Part shown: positions 23,444 through 34,259 of the stretch, piece after piece | Layout of the letters: each line of letters starts with the position of its first letter | How positions within the stretch are numbered: position 1 is the stretch's first letter | Assembly: GCA_021234155.1 (NCBI GenBank) | Contig: JAJEKV010000046.1 | Coordinates: forward strand, 9,803,012-9,867,011 | Direction: 5' to 3' | Length of the DNA: 64,000 nucleotides | DNA from: Isoetes taiwanensis | Lineage: Eukaryota > Streptophyta > Lycopodiopsida > Isoetales > Isoetaceae | Made by a program: the position numbers and the translations under genes | Notes under the pieces: generated by a model | Seen by the model: only the letters and a program-made list of their open reading frames with translations | Told to the model about the DNA's origin: nothing | The model's database searches: none

Positions 23444-24310
23444 CCCTATTAACCCCCCTTCTGCAGGACAACATCAGCACATTATTGTAGCTACAGATTA
23501 TTTTACTAAATGGGCAGAAGCTATTCCTTTGAGACAGGCCAATGCTATTACAACAGCAAAGTTTTTACATGAATATATCTGTGCACGATTTGGTATCCCC
23601 CTACAATTGCACTCTGATGAGGTACTCCCTTTGTGAATGAAGTTATTGCTAACCTGTTGACTATTCTTAAGGTCAAACATACCAAGAGTTCTTCCTACTA
23701 CCCCCAAGGTAATGGTCAAGCAGAAGCTACTAATAAAGTTTTGAAAGGCATTTTGCAGAAAACAGTGGATGATAACCAAAAGGATTGGCATGTCAAATTG
23801 GTGGATGCTCTTTGGGCTTATAGAGTCACTATTAAAGCAGCAACCACTCATACACCCTTCAACTTAGTTTATGGCATTGAAGCTGTGCTTACAGTGGAGC
23901 TTAAGCTTCCATCTCTAAAGTTAGCTCACAAGCTATGTTTACCTTTGGAAAACGCCTTGCAGGAAAGACTGGATACCCTTTTGCATTTAGAAGAATATAG
24001 GATGGAAGCTGAGAATGCCAATCTGCTAAAAAAAGCCAAAGATTTGGCTGCATTCAAAGCTGTTCATAAAATACAAGGAACTTTCAAGACAGGGGAACTA
24101 GTTCTAAAATGGAATAAATCAAGGGAAGACTCAGCTAGTAAGTTTGAGAATCTTTGGGAAGGTCCCTATGAGGTGTTGGAACCTGCAGGTACCAATTCTT
24201 ATTGGTTGAAAGAATTAACTTCAGGGGTGCCACTTCCAAATCCCATCAATACTATCCATTTAAAAAGGTACTGGGATCAACATATATGCTTATCTCTTTT
24301 TATGCTTTAG
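23444..24310 (+). pseudogene. Tat-like integrase, N-terminally truncated (copy B)
   Basis: Reads HIIVATDYFTKWAEAIPL (first catalytic Asp in TDYFT), then FGIPLQLHSD with a 1-base loss near 23620 relative to the copy at 32710 (HSDRGTPFVN). It continues as YYPQGNGQAEATNKVLK with the catalytic Glu, and ends in GELVLKWNK...ENLWEGPYEVL and LKRYWD. The HHCC zinc region is absent because the 5' side is replaced by an inverted LTR. The enzyme would insert element DNA into the genome; this copy is dead. It is nearly identical to the copy at 32530-33437. Confidence 0.88.
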
Positions 24311-25160
24311 AACTTAGATAAGTTAGAATTAGAATTAAATTTAGATAAGTTTAATTTCATTTTGCCTTGATTTATAGAATTAATGTTTTTATTGAGTTCA
24401 TGTTCACAGCTAGGGATATACTATCAAACAGTTCCAAGACAATAATCCTTGCTAATGATTTGCCAAGTGTCATTTACAGGGGCACCCTTCTTCCATCCAC
24501 TTTCATCTGCTTTACTGTGGTCCTACCCCCCATCTAACCATCTATTCTTCATTTCATTTCCCTAAACATGCACTCTGCAATTTCAGCTTCACCATCATGG
24601 CAGAGTTGCAATGATTAAGATTAACTTGTTTATGTGTTTCCATGACAGGTGCACCCTTTTCCCATCTATATCCATCTGTCATAAGTGGTCCTGCCATTCA
24701 TTTAGACTCCTCATTCTTGTTTTCATTCCCAAAAAGCACTCTGCATTTCAGCTTCACCACCATAGCAGAGTTGCAATTTTTTGAAGAAAAGACATGCATT
24801 TTCTTGTTTTGGCGAGGTCTCAGCACTAGTCAGCACTAGCACATTCATTTTATCTCCTTATACCCTTCACATCCCACTCACACCATCTCCTTATCATCCT
24901 CATATCCATCTTCATTCCTATCCACTCATTACACTCTATTCATATCATATTATTACCATATTCACACTCATCACACTCACTTTATTTCATTACCACCACA
25001 ACATCACCACATTCACACTTATTTCATCAATATTTGCACCCTACACTCTACTCCACTTTGTTCTCATTTGTACACTCTGGCATAGCTTGAAGACCCCTCT
25101 ATGTACTCTTTTTGGCATGATATGGCTGAGGGGACCAGCCATTTTCTTGTTTTGGCGAGA
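24311..25160 (+). repeat. 3' internal non-coding region of family T with G-poor low-complexity tract
   Basis: Lies between the integrase stop and the 3' LTR. 24838-25075 is almost devoid of G on the plus strand and built from variants of 'cattcacact' and 'catcctcat'. It recurs at about 33938-34175 and 36310-36525. The long Tyr/His/Thr/Pro-rich reading frames across it are artefacts of composition. Confidence 0.7.
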
Positions 25161-27060
25161 TGTTGGCCCCAAAGGGCAACATACTAACTGTTAGTTCATG
25201 TATTGAAGTTAGGTCAAGTCATTTTGGACGATTAAATCAAAGAAGAGCTTGGTAGTCAACATTGATGTGGAGGTCAAACAATATCAATCTTCAAAGGTCA
25301 ACACAAATATTCAAGGTCAACTTCCATGGAAGGTATTCCATTTGAGGTCAAAGTTAGTCAAAGGATGCTTTATAAGATTTTGGGTTGAGAAGATTGGAAG
25401 ATGCTTTTTGAAGATTGGAAGACAAAGTTTGGAAGACCCCAGGGTACTTGATTCCACCCCCTAGCCATTTTTTATCCATATTCTTACCCCCCTTTTGAAT
25501 TTTTCCTAGTCATCTTTCCCTCATATCTACATTCTCCCTTGCTCACTTTTTGCCAATCACACCATGCTTTGCCTAAATCCTTTTTCCCTAATGCATTTTA
25601 CTTCCCCCAAGAGATGTTCTTTCCATTTCATATTTTTTGTCTCATTTTTATTCCCCATGTCACACCCTTGCAAATGCCCCTAGTCTAACTCTTGTTTGCA
25701 ATTTCTTATACCCCTTTGCTTCATTCACCATTGTGCCCTAAGTATCCATGTCACACATATACCCCATGGAATATTCCAATCATGGTGTCTAAACCTAGCA
25801 TATTCCCAAATAATTAGGGTTGCCATTGCCTCAAATGATCAAAACTTCCCAACTATTTTATGGGGCACCTTTTAAACCATAGCTCAGCTTTTCAAAATTG
25901 TGAAATACAGCATATTCCTAGTTTATACTCCAAAAAATACGGCCACCGTATCGCGAGATTTCTGGAAAAATACTGTTGAACAACCCTAAACCTCGAATCA
26001 CGCCGGAATTGGATTCTTAAGCTGTAAAAACTACCTATTCTTGGATTCCCGCTCATAAGCATCTCATTAAGCCTAAATTTAAGTCCTAAGATGCCGGAAT
26101 CATCAAATCTAAACTTATATACCGGGGAAACATTGACAGAAGTTTTTGAAGGCCCAGACGCATCAAACCTCAACATTGATACATGCTGAGCATGATCTGA
26201 AGACGTTCTTGAAGTATCTGAGTATTCCACAGTTCGATTTGAGAAAATTGGACTAATTATCCTACTATGATGTTATTATATGACCTTTTGAGATCATCTG
26301 ATGATTGATTTATGATCTTATGACCGATATCCATCTTGTATTACCTTCACATCAATGAAAATTGCCTGCCAAGTGCTTAGAAATATGACTGTCATATTCT
26401 TTTAGTATTATTGCCATGAAAACATTTTTACAGTAAGATATTTCACAATCTTTTCTTGCATATGAATATTTGCACATGAGTCCACAAAAAGTTCGAGAAA
26501 AAACCACTCCAAACTCAAGTTATAATTTTTTGCATTCTGTCTGATATGATTTTAGACTGTTATCCACAAAACAGTGCCAAAAAAATAGTTTTAGTGATTC
26601 AAAACAAGATTTGATTGTCTGCCCCACATCCTTGGAACCTACACCCCACCTTAGTTTTGGAATTTCTCAAAAAACCTCCTTGCAACTCAAGTTACAAATT
26701 TCTGAGATCTGTCTGAGGCTTTGACTGGTATTGACCAAAAATTGACACAACTTTGAGATCAAATATCTCACAAATTAGAGCTCAGACTTGGTCAAGATCT
26801 CTTTCATTGTATGCTTATAACTTTTCTATACAAGTCACAATCATTTGACCTCAGAAATCAATTCATCTATGCCAACTACATCGATTTGAGTGAGGGCTTC
26901 TTATTCCTGAAGTGGGAAAGGTATGAGTATTTGATATTTGAGCTTTTTCTCTAATAAATTCTTGTATAGACTGATCACCTTAAGTGATCTGGAGGTTCTA
27001 CTTGAGCATAAATTCAAGTTGGCTTATTGTGTTTGACTCTCTAGCCAGGTTGAGGGTCAA
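25161..27060 (+). repeat. 3' LTR of copy B, family T
   Basis: Head TGTTGGCCCC followed by the family sequence; the end reads GGTTGAGGGTCAA and then meets foreign sequence at 27061, so the last two or three bases (CA) are lost. It carries the GTCAA-rich U3 and the repeated 'gattggaag' phrases seen in the other copies. Confidence 0.85.
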
Positions 27061-27461
27061 TAGGATGCTTCATGTCCTAAGAGTTGTCCTTTTGATGCAA
27101 AAAAGATGTGTTTCTTTGGATTTAGATTAACTCCTGAACTCCTGCATAGAGGACAAATTTTTGCAAGTAATTCCACATTATTAGTAGGTTGAGAGCCTAG
27201 GCAAAGATCGTCTAGGTATACCCTGAACTCTTCAGGAGACATTGATTTGAAAATAACATCCATTGCCCTTTGGAAGGTAGCTGGAGCATTCATTAAACCA
27301 AAGGACATTCTTTTCATAGCATATGTGCCCCAGGGAGTGATGAAGGAAGTCTTTGGCTGGTCTTCCTCTTTAATGCTGATCTGATTGAATCCTAAGAATC
27401 CATCTAAAAATGAGTACACCTCTTTACCTGCTACAGCATATAAGATCTCCTCTAAAAAAAA
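27061..27461 (-). pseudogene. Tat-like reverse transcriptase fragment
   Basis: About 130 codons of the RT palm: FLEEILYAVAGKE, VYSFLDGFLGFNQI, TPWGTYAMKRMSFGLMNAP and ATFQRAMD, with catalytic FRVYLDDL (YLDD), then HIFFASKGQLLGH. It lacks fingers and thumb. It is joined at 27060/27061 to an LTR end and at 27461/27462 to a gag in the opposite direction, so it is a stranded piece in a rearranged cluster. RT is otherwise missing from every family T or A remnant in the window. Confidence 0.9.
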
Positions 27462-28863
27462 TTTCTTGAAGATATTTTAGAATACTATCAGGAATATGGA
27501 CACAAAAAAGGATGTGAGTTATCTGAATTCAAGAAATGCTTCAAAAATGATGAAGTAACAGCATGGTTGGAATATGTCACGAGCTTAGGCGCTAATTCAT
27601 GGGATGAAATAGTTAAGAAATTCTTGGCAAGGTTTGGTAAGCTACTCGATCCTCAAGATTTAATCTTTGAGTTGCAAACCTTTCACATTAAACATGGAGA
27701 GAGTGTGCATCAATATGTTGAAAGGTTTAATCTGTATCTTGTCAAATGCCAAGTTAATCAAGTACTAACCACACTCTACATCTGGTTGCTTCATTTATTA
27801 GAGGTTTGAGCAGCAGACCAAGAATGCACAGAAAAATGCTCAAGATACAAAAGCAAGAAGGATTTGATACTATACACAAAGCTTTCACCAAGGCTACTGA
27901 ATTGTTGACATGATCTCCTATCTTTCTAATGATATACGCTCACCTCATGATCCTTTCTTTCTAGATTATGAGCAGAAGTACATGGGACCTGGACCAGTGC
28001 CAATCTATGTTGTTCAAAAGGATAAGAAAAAGCCAAAGATGGAAGATCCAGAGGGTCTTGTGGCTGATGTCAGAGCTGAAATATCTGAAGTCTCTGAAGC
28101 ATTGGTTGAAGTCACAAAACAGCTCCAAGAAATGAAGAGTTCAAGACCCGAGAGGAGGGTATACCCTCCATGTGCTCATTGCTCAAGAAATACTCATTCA
28201 TCAGATTATTGTTGGTACAGACCATGTACCAAGTGTGGTAGGAGAGGGCATTTTGCGAAAGAATGCCATGTTTGTGCTTTTTGCAAAGCAATAGGCCATT
28301 ATGAGGACAGGTGTAATGTCAAAGAGTACTTTGCTAGGCAAGAAAAGGCCAAAACTAATGAGCCAAGTGCTTCAGTTAGATTTGTGCAGCAAATTAAAGA
28401 TCAGGAGGAGATCATGGCTGTCCATACAAGAGGGATGAATAACTCAAAGAATAAAGAACAAGTTCAAGTCAATGAGGAAACTTATGCACCCAAGTTTAAG
28501 GAAAATGAGGCAAATCAGTTTGTGCCTCCTCCCCCTTGTCAAAAATACTTGAAGAAGGATAAGGAGAGTGAGAATTTTGAATCTGTGTTAAAAGATTCCC
28601 AGATCAGCGTGGATTTGCTGACTTTGCTTAAGATTGCCCCATCTTATGGAAAAAAAGTTTTCAATATATCCAAAGAGAATGAAGTGGCTCTTACAAATCA
28701 CATTGAGGAGCATGTGTTGACCCAAAAAGACTATGATCCAAGAGCTTTTGCATGTGTGGCCAGAATGGGTAAAAAAAGTGTTAACCAAAGTACTGCTAGA
28801 TGGAGGGGAGGGTCACCACTCAATGTGATGCCTCATCATATTATGAGCTTATGTAATCTGTAA
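27462..28863 (+). pseudogene. Tat-like gag, best preserved nucleocapsid (element E)
   Basis: Starts inside the capsid (FLEDILEYYQEYGHKKGCEL) directly after the inverted RT piece. After one frameshift near 27805 the frame stays open to 28863. Three consecutive CCHC knuckles follow a coiled segment (EVSEALVEVTKQLQEMK): CAHCSRNTHSSDYC, CTKCGRRGHFAKEC and CAFCKAIGHYEDRC. These bind element RNA. The N-terminal third is missing and no ATG context remains. The copy is closest to the gag of element A. Confidence 0.88.
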
Positions 28864-29110
28864 ATTGATAAGAAGGCTCCCATGGTGCTAAAATCTTTTT
28901 TCCAATACTCAAATTAAGCCTATGGAAGTTGTGAGCAATGTGTCAATCGATGTAGAAGGAATCATCGTGGCTACTAATTTTGTGGTTGTTGCATTGGAAG
29001 GTACTGATAAAAAATCTGACACTTATGACTTGTTCTTGGGTGGGACATTTCATCCTGTGCCCAAGACATCAGAGCTTGGGAATCCTTTGAATGACCGCAT
29101 GATGCTATGA
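28764..29110 (+). pseudogene. Retropepsin-like protease remnant of element E
   Basis: GGSPLNVMPHHIMSLC matches the protease of element A (DEGSPLNVMLHPIMKSC), but the catalytic Asp position is altered (reads RWRGGSPLN). A stop at 28861 and a frameshift precede VSIDVEGIIVATNFVVVALEG and YDLFLGGTF. Sequence downstream of 29110 is not protease. Confidence 0.7.
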
Positions 29111-29912
29111 ATGAAAATCCGACCCTGGGTATCAAAATCACGTTCAACTTGCATTTCATATTGCAAATGAGGTAAAATTAAAAAGGTAAAAGTGGTATTT
29201 GAGGAAAGTTATTAATTTCAAGCACATTACATCTTAGGTTGCATCATACTTTGCTTTATGAATATATGTCAATATAAAAATTAGATTAGACTGCCTCTAG
29301 TATGAAGTTATATGTTGCATTAAGTAAACTCTAGCCCTTCACTTTGAGTGACACTTAAAATAAGGAATTAACATAGCAAGTAGAAAGCATTGAAGCTCAA
29401 AAAAGATGCCAAAAAACATTTTGCAATAGCCTGTTTTCTAAATTTTGCAAATTATTGCATTCTAGTCAAATAAATCTTCCACCTTGGTCATTGGTGCTTT
29501 GATTTTTATCTAAAAAATTGTCCTCCCTTGCTTGTAAACATTAAAGAGATGTTAAGAATTGTCAAAAGCCGAAAGGGATCAGTATGACTCGATCTGCAAA
29601 AAACTTACTTGTTGTTTTGGCTTGTGACAGCCTGTTTGCAAAGAAATTGAATTTCAGGTCACATTACACATCTCGCTGCAAAAAAAGTTAATGGTCCTTG
29701 TGTGCAGACCTGTAGAGATAGGATCAAGTGTCAAAACTCAAAAAAGACTCATACTTTTTTATTTACAAAAATTTGCTCACTGCCAGGGATATTGACCAAG
29801 TTTTGACTGGGTCAGGATTGCCAATTGGAGGGATCATTGCTAGTTTGTTGGTGCTTGCAAATGGCATCATTTTTGCTGAGGCCTTCTTTTTTTTTGATTT
29901 GGGAAAGCAGAA
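29111..29912 (+). repeat. Unassigned spacer and family A LTR fragment
   Basis: 29111-29540 shows no gene. 29540-29912 matches the family A LTR (the 'gatcaagtgtcaaaact' and 'gggatattgaccaagttttgact' blocks of 6785-6870) but breaks off before the LTR end, where it meets an inverted gag. Confidence 0.6.
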
Positions 29913-30527
29913 CTAATCTATTGTTTGATCAAAACCTTCTGCAGCTTGAATCTTGATAAGTTTTCTATGAATTTCTGGTCTAGAAGATAGGCCTTTAATG
30001 AAGAAAGACACCAAAAAGAGCGTGGGGATGGTAACTTGGCCTTTCTGACATCTATTCATGAAGGTGCTGAACCTTTCCTTATACTGACTAACACTTTCAC
30101 CTGCATAAATGGAGAAATTTTGCAATTCATTAACAAGATCCTTAGGAGCAGCAAGTTTTCCAAACCTGTCTAAAAACTTGGTGACAAGGTCATCCCAAGA
30201 AGTGGTTCCCATAAGCTTCTCATAAGTCAGCCAAGCACCAGCTTCACTCTCCTCTTTAAAGCACTTTTCAAAGTGTGAGAACTTGCATCCTTTCTTAAAG
30301 CCATAATCTCTGTAGTACTCTTCAAAAATTCTCAGAAAAGTATTAGCACTCATGCTGGAATCAAAGGTAGGCAATGGAGTAGGCACATTCAATTCAAACT
30401 GGTAAGGCGAACTTTGAAGTAATCCAGTTGAAAAACTTGGAGGAAGAGATCTATCTCTGCAAGGTTCTGAAGTCTCCTGGTCTTCCATTGGTTCTTGCTC
30501 TGCTGGAAATTTCTGTTTTGGAGCCAT
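29913..30527 (-). pseudogene. Tat-like gag, N-terminal 200 residues (element D)
   Basis: The ATG at 30527 follows LTR and PBS in correct order on the minus strand. The frame is open for 204 codons: MAPKQKFPAEQEPMED, YQFELNVPTPLPTFD, FEEYYRDYGFKKGCKF, WLTYEKLMGTTSWDDLV, FLDRFGKLAAPKDLVNELQ and GLSSRPEIHRKLIKIQ. It stops at the junction with the family A LTR fragment, so capsid C-terminus, zinc knuckles and pol are gone. This is the longest undamaged gag N-terminus in the window and defines the family start. Confidence 0.88.
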
Positions 30528-30547
30528 GAGTTCTCAAGACCAGGTAG

Positions 30548-30566
30548 GATCTCGGTAGGACCTCCA
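30548..30566 (-). promoter_or_regulatory. Primer-binding site for tRNA-Gln (element D)
   Basis: The minus strand reads TGGAGGTCCTACCGAGATC directly after the LTR end and a TTT spacer. Its complement ends ...TAGGACCTCCA, the expected acceptor end of plant tRNA-Gln with CCA added. Confidence 0.75.
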
Positions 30567-30569
30567 AAA

Positions 30570-32529
30570 TGTTGACCCTCAACCTGGCTTCAAAGGTCAA
30601 CCACAATAAGCCAACTTGAGTATAAATCCAAATCACTTAAGGTGATCAGTCTATGGAAGATAAATATATGGGAATAACCAGAAACTCAAAGTTCTCATAC
30701 CTTTCCCATTTCTAGAAAATGGAACCTTGACTCAAATTGATGTAGCAGCCGAGAATGAGTTGAATCTTTGGGTCAGATGATTTGGACTGGCACAAAAAAG
30801 TTGTAAGATAATAAAGGTGTAGTCTCTGACCAAGTCAGATCATTATCCTGAGAGATATTCAAGCTTAAAGTGGAGTAAAAAATTGGTCAATGGCAGTCAA
30901 ACTGTAAAACAGTGATCAGGAAAATGGAACTAGAGTTTATGATCACTTTTTTGGGAATTTCCAAAGCCAATGTATCACGATACTATCCTGGAGTATGGGC
31001 ACGAAGTCAAATTCTCATTTGAATGCTCGTAAGTATTTTTTGCATTAGGTTTTTGCAAAATACAGTCAAGAACAGTCAAAACAGAATGCAAATTTTTCTA
31101 ACTCGAGTTGTGGATGGAATTTTTTGGTCTTTTCAAAGCATATGGGTCTCAGATGTTTCAAGAATTGATGGCAACTGGACCAAGAGCAATTAAGAACATA
31201 AAAGAATTTTCTGTAGTATTTTTTGAAAGGGAAAATTGTCAAGAATCATATCAGAGAGAATTTCTTCAACTTGGCATCAAATTTTCATTGATATGGAGGT
31301 AAATCAATCACAATAATAGTGAATAATGGTACTTCAGTACTTCAAATGCAAGAAAATGTCAACTTCAGGTTATCAAATAATTTTAAGAGATAAATTCAAC
31401 CGAATCTCCTTGGATCTGATTGGGGAGTACTCAGAGTCTTCACAAATCCTTCAAGTTCTGCTTAGCAATGATCACTGGGAGGTTTGAGCGCTTCTGGGCC
31501 TTCAAAAATTTCTCGGATCCGGTTTCCCATATATATTTTCAAATTTAGTGGTTCCGGTATCTTAGGGCTTGATTTGTGGTTCATTAAGTTTAGGAGCAGT
31601 GGGAATCCAATAATAGCAAGGTTAGGAAGGCAATAGAATTGATTCCGGCGTGATTTCAGCAGTTCCTGAGATTTAGGGTTCATGGCTGTATACCTCGTGA
31701 AATTCTCGCGATACGGTTCGCGTATTTCCCCTGGATATACTGGGCATATTCCCGTATTTTGGATCTTTAGAAAGTTTCACCATGGTTTAAATCCAAGACT
31801 TATATTTTCTTGAAGTTTTGTGAAAGCCTAGGCCATGGTATCAAACACTTGTATCATAATTCGAAGTTCTAGAGCCATGAGACTGATTTTGGGGGAGTTG
31901 GGAACCAATAGGGGTGTAACCATAGGACAAGAAGTATAAAAAATAGAGGTTTGCCAAATGGGCAACAAAGGCTCATATGGATGGTGGAAATGGGAAATAA
32001 TAAGATATGGATGTAAAAAAAAAAAGATCCATGACTAGGCAAAGTGTGGAGTAAGTGTTTATGGCAAAGAAAAAGCAAATTTGGAGGGCAATGGTGTAAA
32101 GTGGACATGAAGAATGAATAGAGGAGATGTCATGGGATAGTTGGCAAATAATGGTAATAAGATAGGTTATGGACATGGAAAGGAGAAAATGGCTAAGCAA
32201 AAAGCAAGGTGGATATATGACAAGGATGGAACCATATATAAGGGAATCTTCCAAACTTCAACTTCCAAACTTCAAACAATGTCTTCCAAACTTCATAACC
32301 CAGAATCTTCTAGAGTATATTCTTGACTAAGCATTTTGACCTCAAATAAAGTACCTCATGTGAATTTTGAACCTTGAGCACTTGTTGACCTGAAGAATGA
32401 ACATCCTTTGACCTCCACATCAATGTTGAATACCAAGAATCTTCCAAACTTTGACATAGTCTTTTAAGATGAATTGACCTAGTTCGAATGCATAGATCAC
32501 AATTAGCATGTTGCCCTTTGGGGGCAACA
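30570..32529 (-). repeat. Complete 5' LTR of element D, family T
   Basis: A 1960-bp LTR with both ends: TGTTGACCCTC at 30570 (U5 end, reversed) and GGGGCAACA at 32529 (U3 start, reversed). TG...CA ends form an imperfect inverted repeat. A TATA-like 'catatatatttt' lies near 31530-31545. PBS and gag follow on the left. On the right its U3 start abuts an integrase in the other direction. Confidence 0.9.
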
Positions 32530-33437
32530 TGGGGATTGGATTATATTGGCCCTATTAACCCCCTTCTGCAGGACAACATCAGCACATTATTGTAGCTACA
32601 GATTATTTTACTAAGTGGGCAGAAGCTATTCCTTTAAGACAGGCCCATGCTATTACAACAGCAAAGTTTTTACATGAATATATCTGTGCACGGTTTGGTA
32701 TCCCTCTACAATTGCACTCTGATAGAGGTACTCCCTTTGTGAATGAAGTTATTGCTAATCTGTTGACTATTCTTAAGGTCAAACATACCAAGAGTTCTTC
32801 CTACTATCCCCAAGGTAATGGCCAAGCAGAAGCTACTAATAAAGTTTTGAAAGGCATTTTGCAGAAAACAGTGGATGATAACCAAAAGGATTGGCATGTC
32901 AAATTGGTGGATGCTCTTTGGGCTTATAGAGCCACTATTAAAGCAGCAACCACTCATACACCCTTCAACTTAGTTTATGGCATTGAAGCTGTGCTTCCAG
33001 TAGAGCTTGAGCTCCCATCTCTAAGGTTAGCTCACAAGCTATGTTTACCTTTTGAACATGCCTTGCAGGAAAGACTGGACACCCTTTTGCATTTAGAAGA
33101 ATATAGGATGGAAGCTGAGAATGCCAATCTGCTAAAAAAAGCCAAGGATTTGGCTGCTTTCAAAGCTGCTCATAAAATACAAGGGACTTTCAAGACAGGA
33201 GAGCTAGTTCTAAAATGGAATAAATCAAGGGAAGACTCAGCTAGTAAGTTTGAAAATCTTTGGGAAGGTCCCTATGAGGTGTTGGAACCTGCAGGCACCA
33301 ACTCTTATTGGTTAAAGGAATTAACTTCAGGGGTACCACTCCCAAATCCCATCAACACTATCCACTTGAAAAGGTACTGGGACCCTTTTTATGCTCTAGA
33401 ATTTAGAAAAGTTATGATTAGAATTAAGATTAGATAA
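32530..33437 (+). pseudogene. Tat-like integrase, N-terminally truncated (copy C)
   Basis: Begins with GLDYIGPI right after the inverted LTR. A 1-base loss in a C-run near 32562 (five C against six in copy B) breaks the start. The frame is then open from about 32575: TDYFTKWAEAIPLRQAH, LHSDRGTPFVNEVI (second Asp), SSYYPQGNGQAEATNK (Glu), WAYRATIKAATTHTPFNLVYG and GELVLKWNKSREDSASKFENLW. All three catalytic acids are present, but the zinc-binding N-terminus is missing. It ends at 33437. Near-identical to copy B, so the two loci are related by recent duplication or recent transposition. Confidence 0.9.
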
Positions 33438-34259
33438 GTTAGATTTCACTTTCTCTTGATTTTTAGAATTGATGTTTTCATTGAGTTCATGTTTGCAGCT
33501 AGCCAGAGTAAAGGATATATTATCAAACAATTCCAAGACAAGGATTTTTACTAATGATTTGTCAAGTGTCATCTGCAGGAGCACTCTTCTTCCATCCATA
33601 TTCACCTGCCTTGTTGTGGTCCTATCCTCCATTTAGCCATATATTCTTCATTTCATCTCCCTAAACATGCACTCTGCAAATTCAGCTTCACCATCATGGC
33701 AGAGTTGCAAAGGTTAATATTAACTTGTTTATGTGTTTCCATGGCAGGTGCATCCTTTCCCCATCTATATTCATCTGTCATAAGTGGTCCTGCCATTCAT
33801 CTAGACCCCTCATTCTTGTTTTCATTCCCAAAAAAGCACTCTGCATTTCAGCTTCACCACCATAGCAGAGTTGCAAATTTTTGAAGAAAAGGCATACATT
33901 TCTTGTTTTGGCGAGGTCTCAGCACTAGTCAGCACTAGCACATTCATTTTATCTCCTTATACCCTTCACACCCCATTCACACCATCTCCTTATCATCCTC
34001 ATATCTATCTTCATCCTTATCCACTCATTACACTCTATTCATATCATATTATTACCATATTCACACTCATCACACTCACTTTATCTCATTACCACCACAA
34101 CATCACCACATTCACACTTATTTCATCAATATTTGCACACTACACTCTGCTCCACCTTGTTCTCATTTGCACACTCTGGCATAGCTTGAAGACCCCTCTA
34201 TGTACTCTTTTTGGCATGATATGGCTGAGGGGACCAGCCATTTTCTTTTTTTGGCGAGA
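33438..34259 (+). repeat. 3' internal non-coding region of copy C
   Basis: Same order as 24311-25160: 'cttcaccatcatggcagagttgcaa' type phrases, the G-poor tract (33938-34175), then 'gaggggaccagcc' and 'ttggcgaga' immediately before the LTR. Confidence 0.8.

Noticed and set aside
24781-25194. Tyr/His/Thr/Pro-rich frames here and at 33871-34290 and 36288-36719
   Set aside because: Composition artefact of the G-poor non-coding tract; it repeats exactly with the element's 3' region.
22388-27060. Inverted LTR - integrase - LTR arrangement as a terminal-inverted-repeat DNA transposon
   Set aside because: The inverted arms are ordinary LTRs of unequal length with intact TG/CA logic and a PBS-gag unit on the outer side in the second copy; no transposase.
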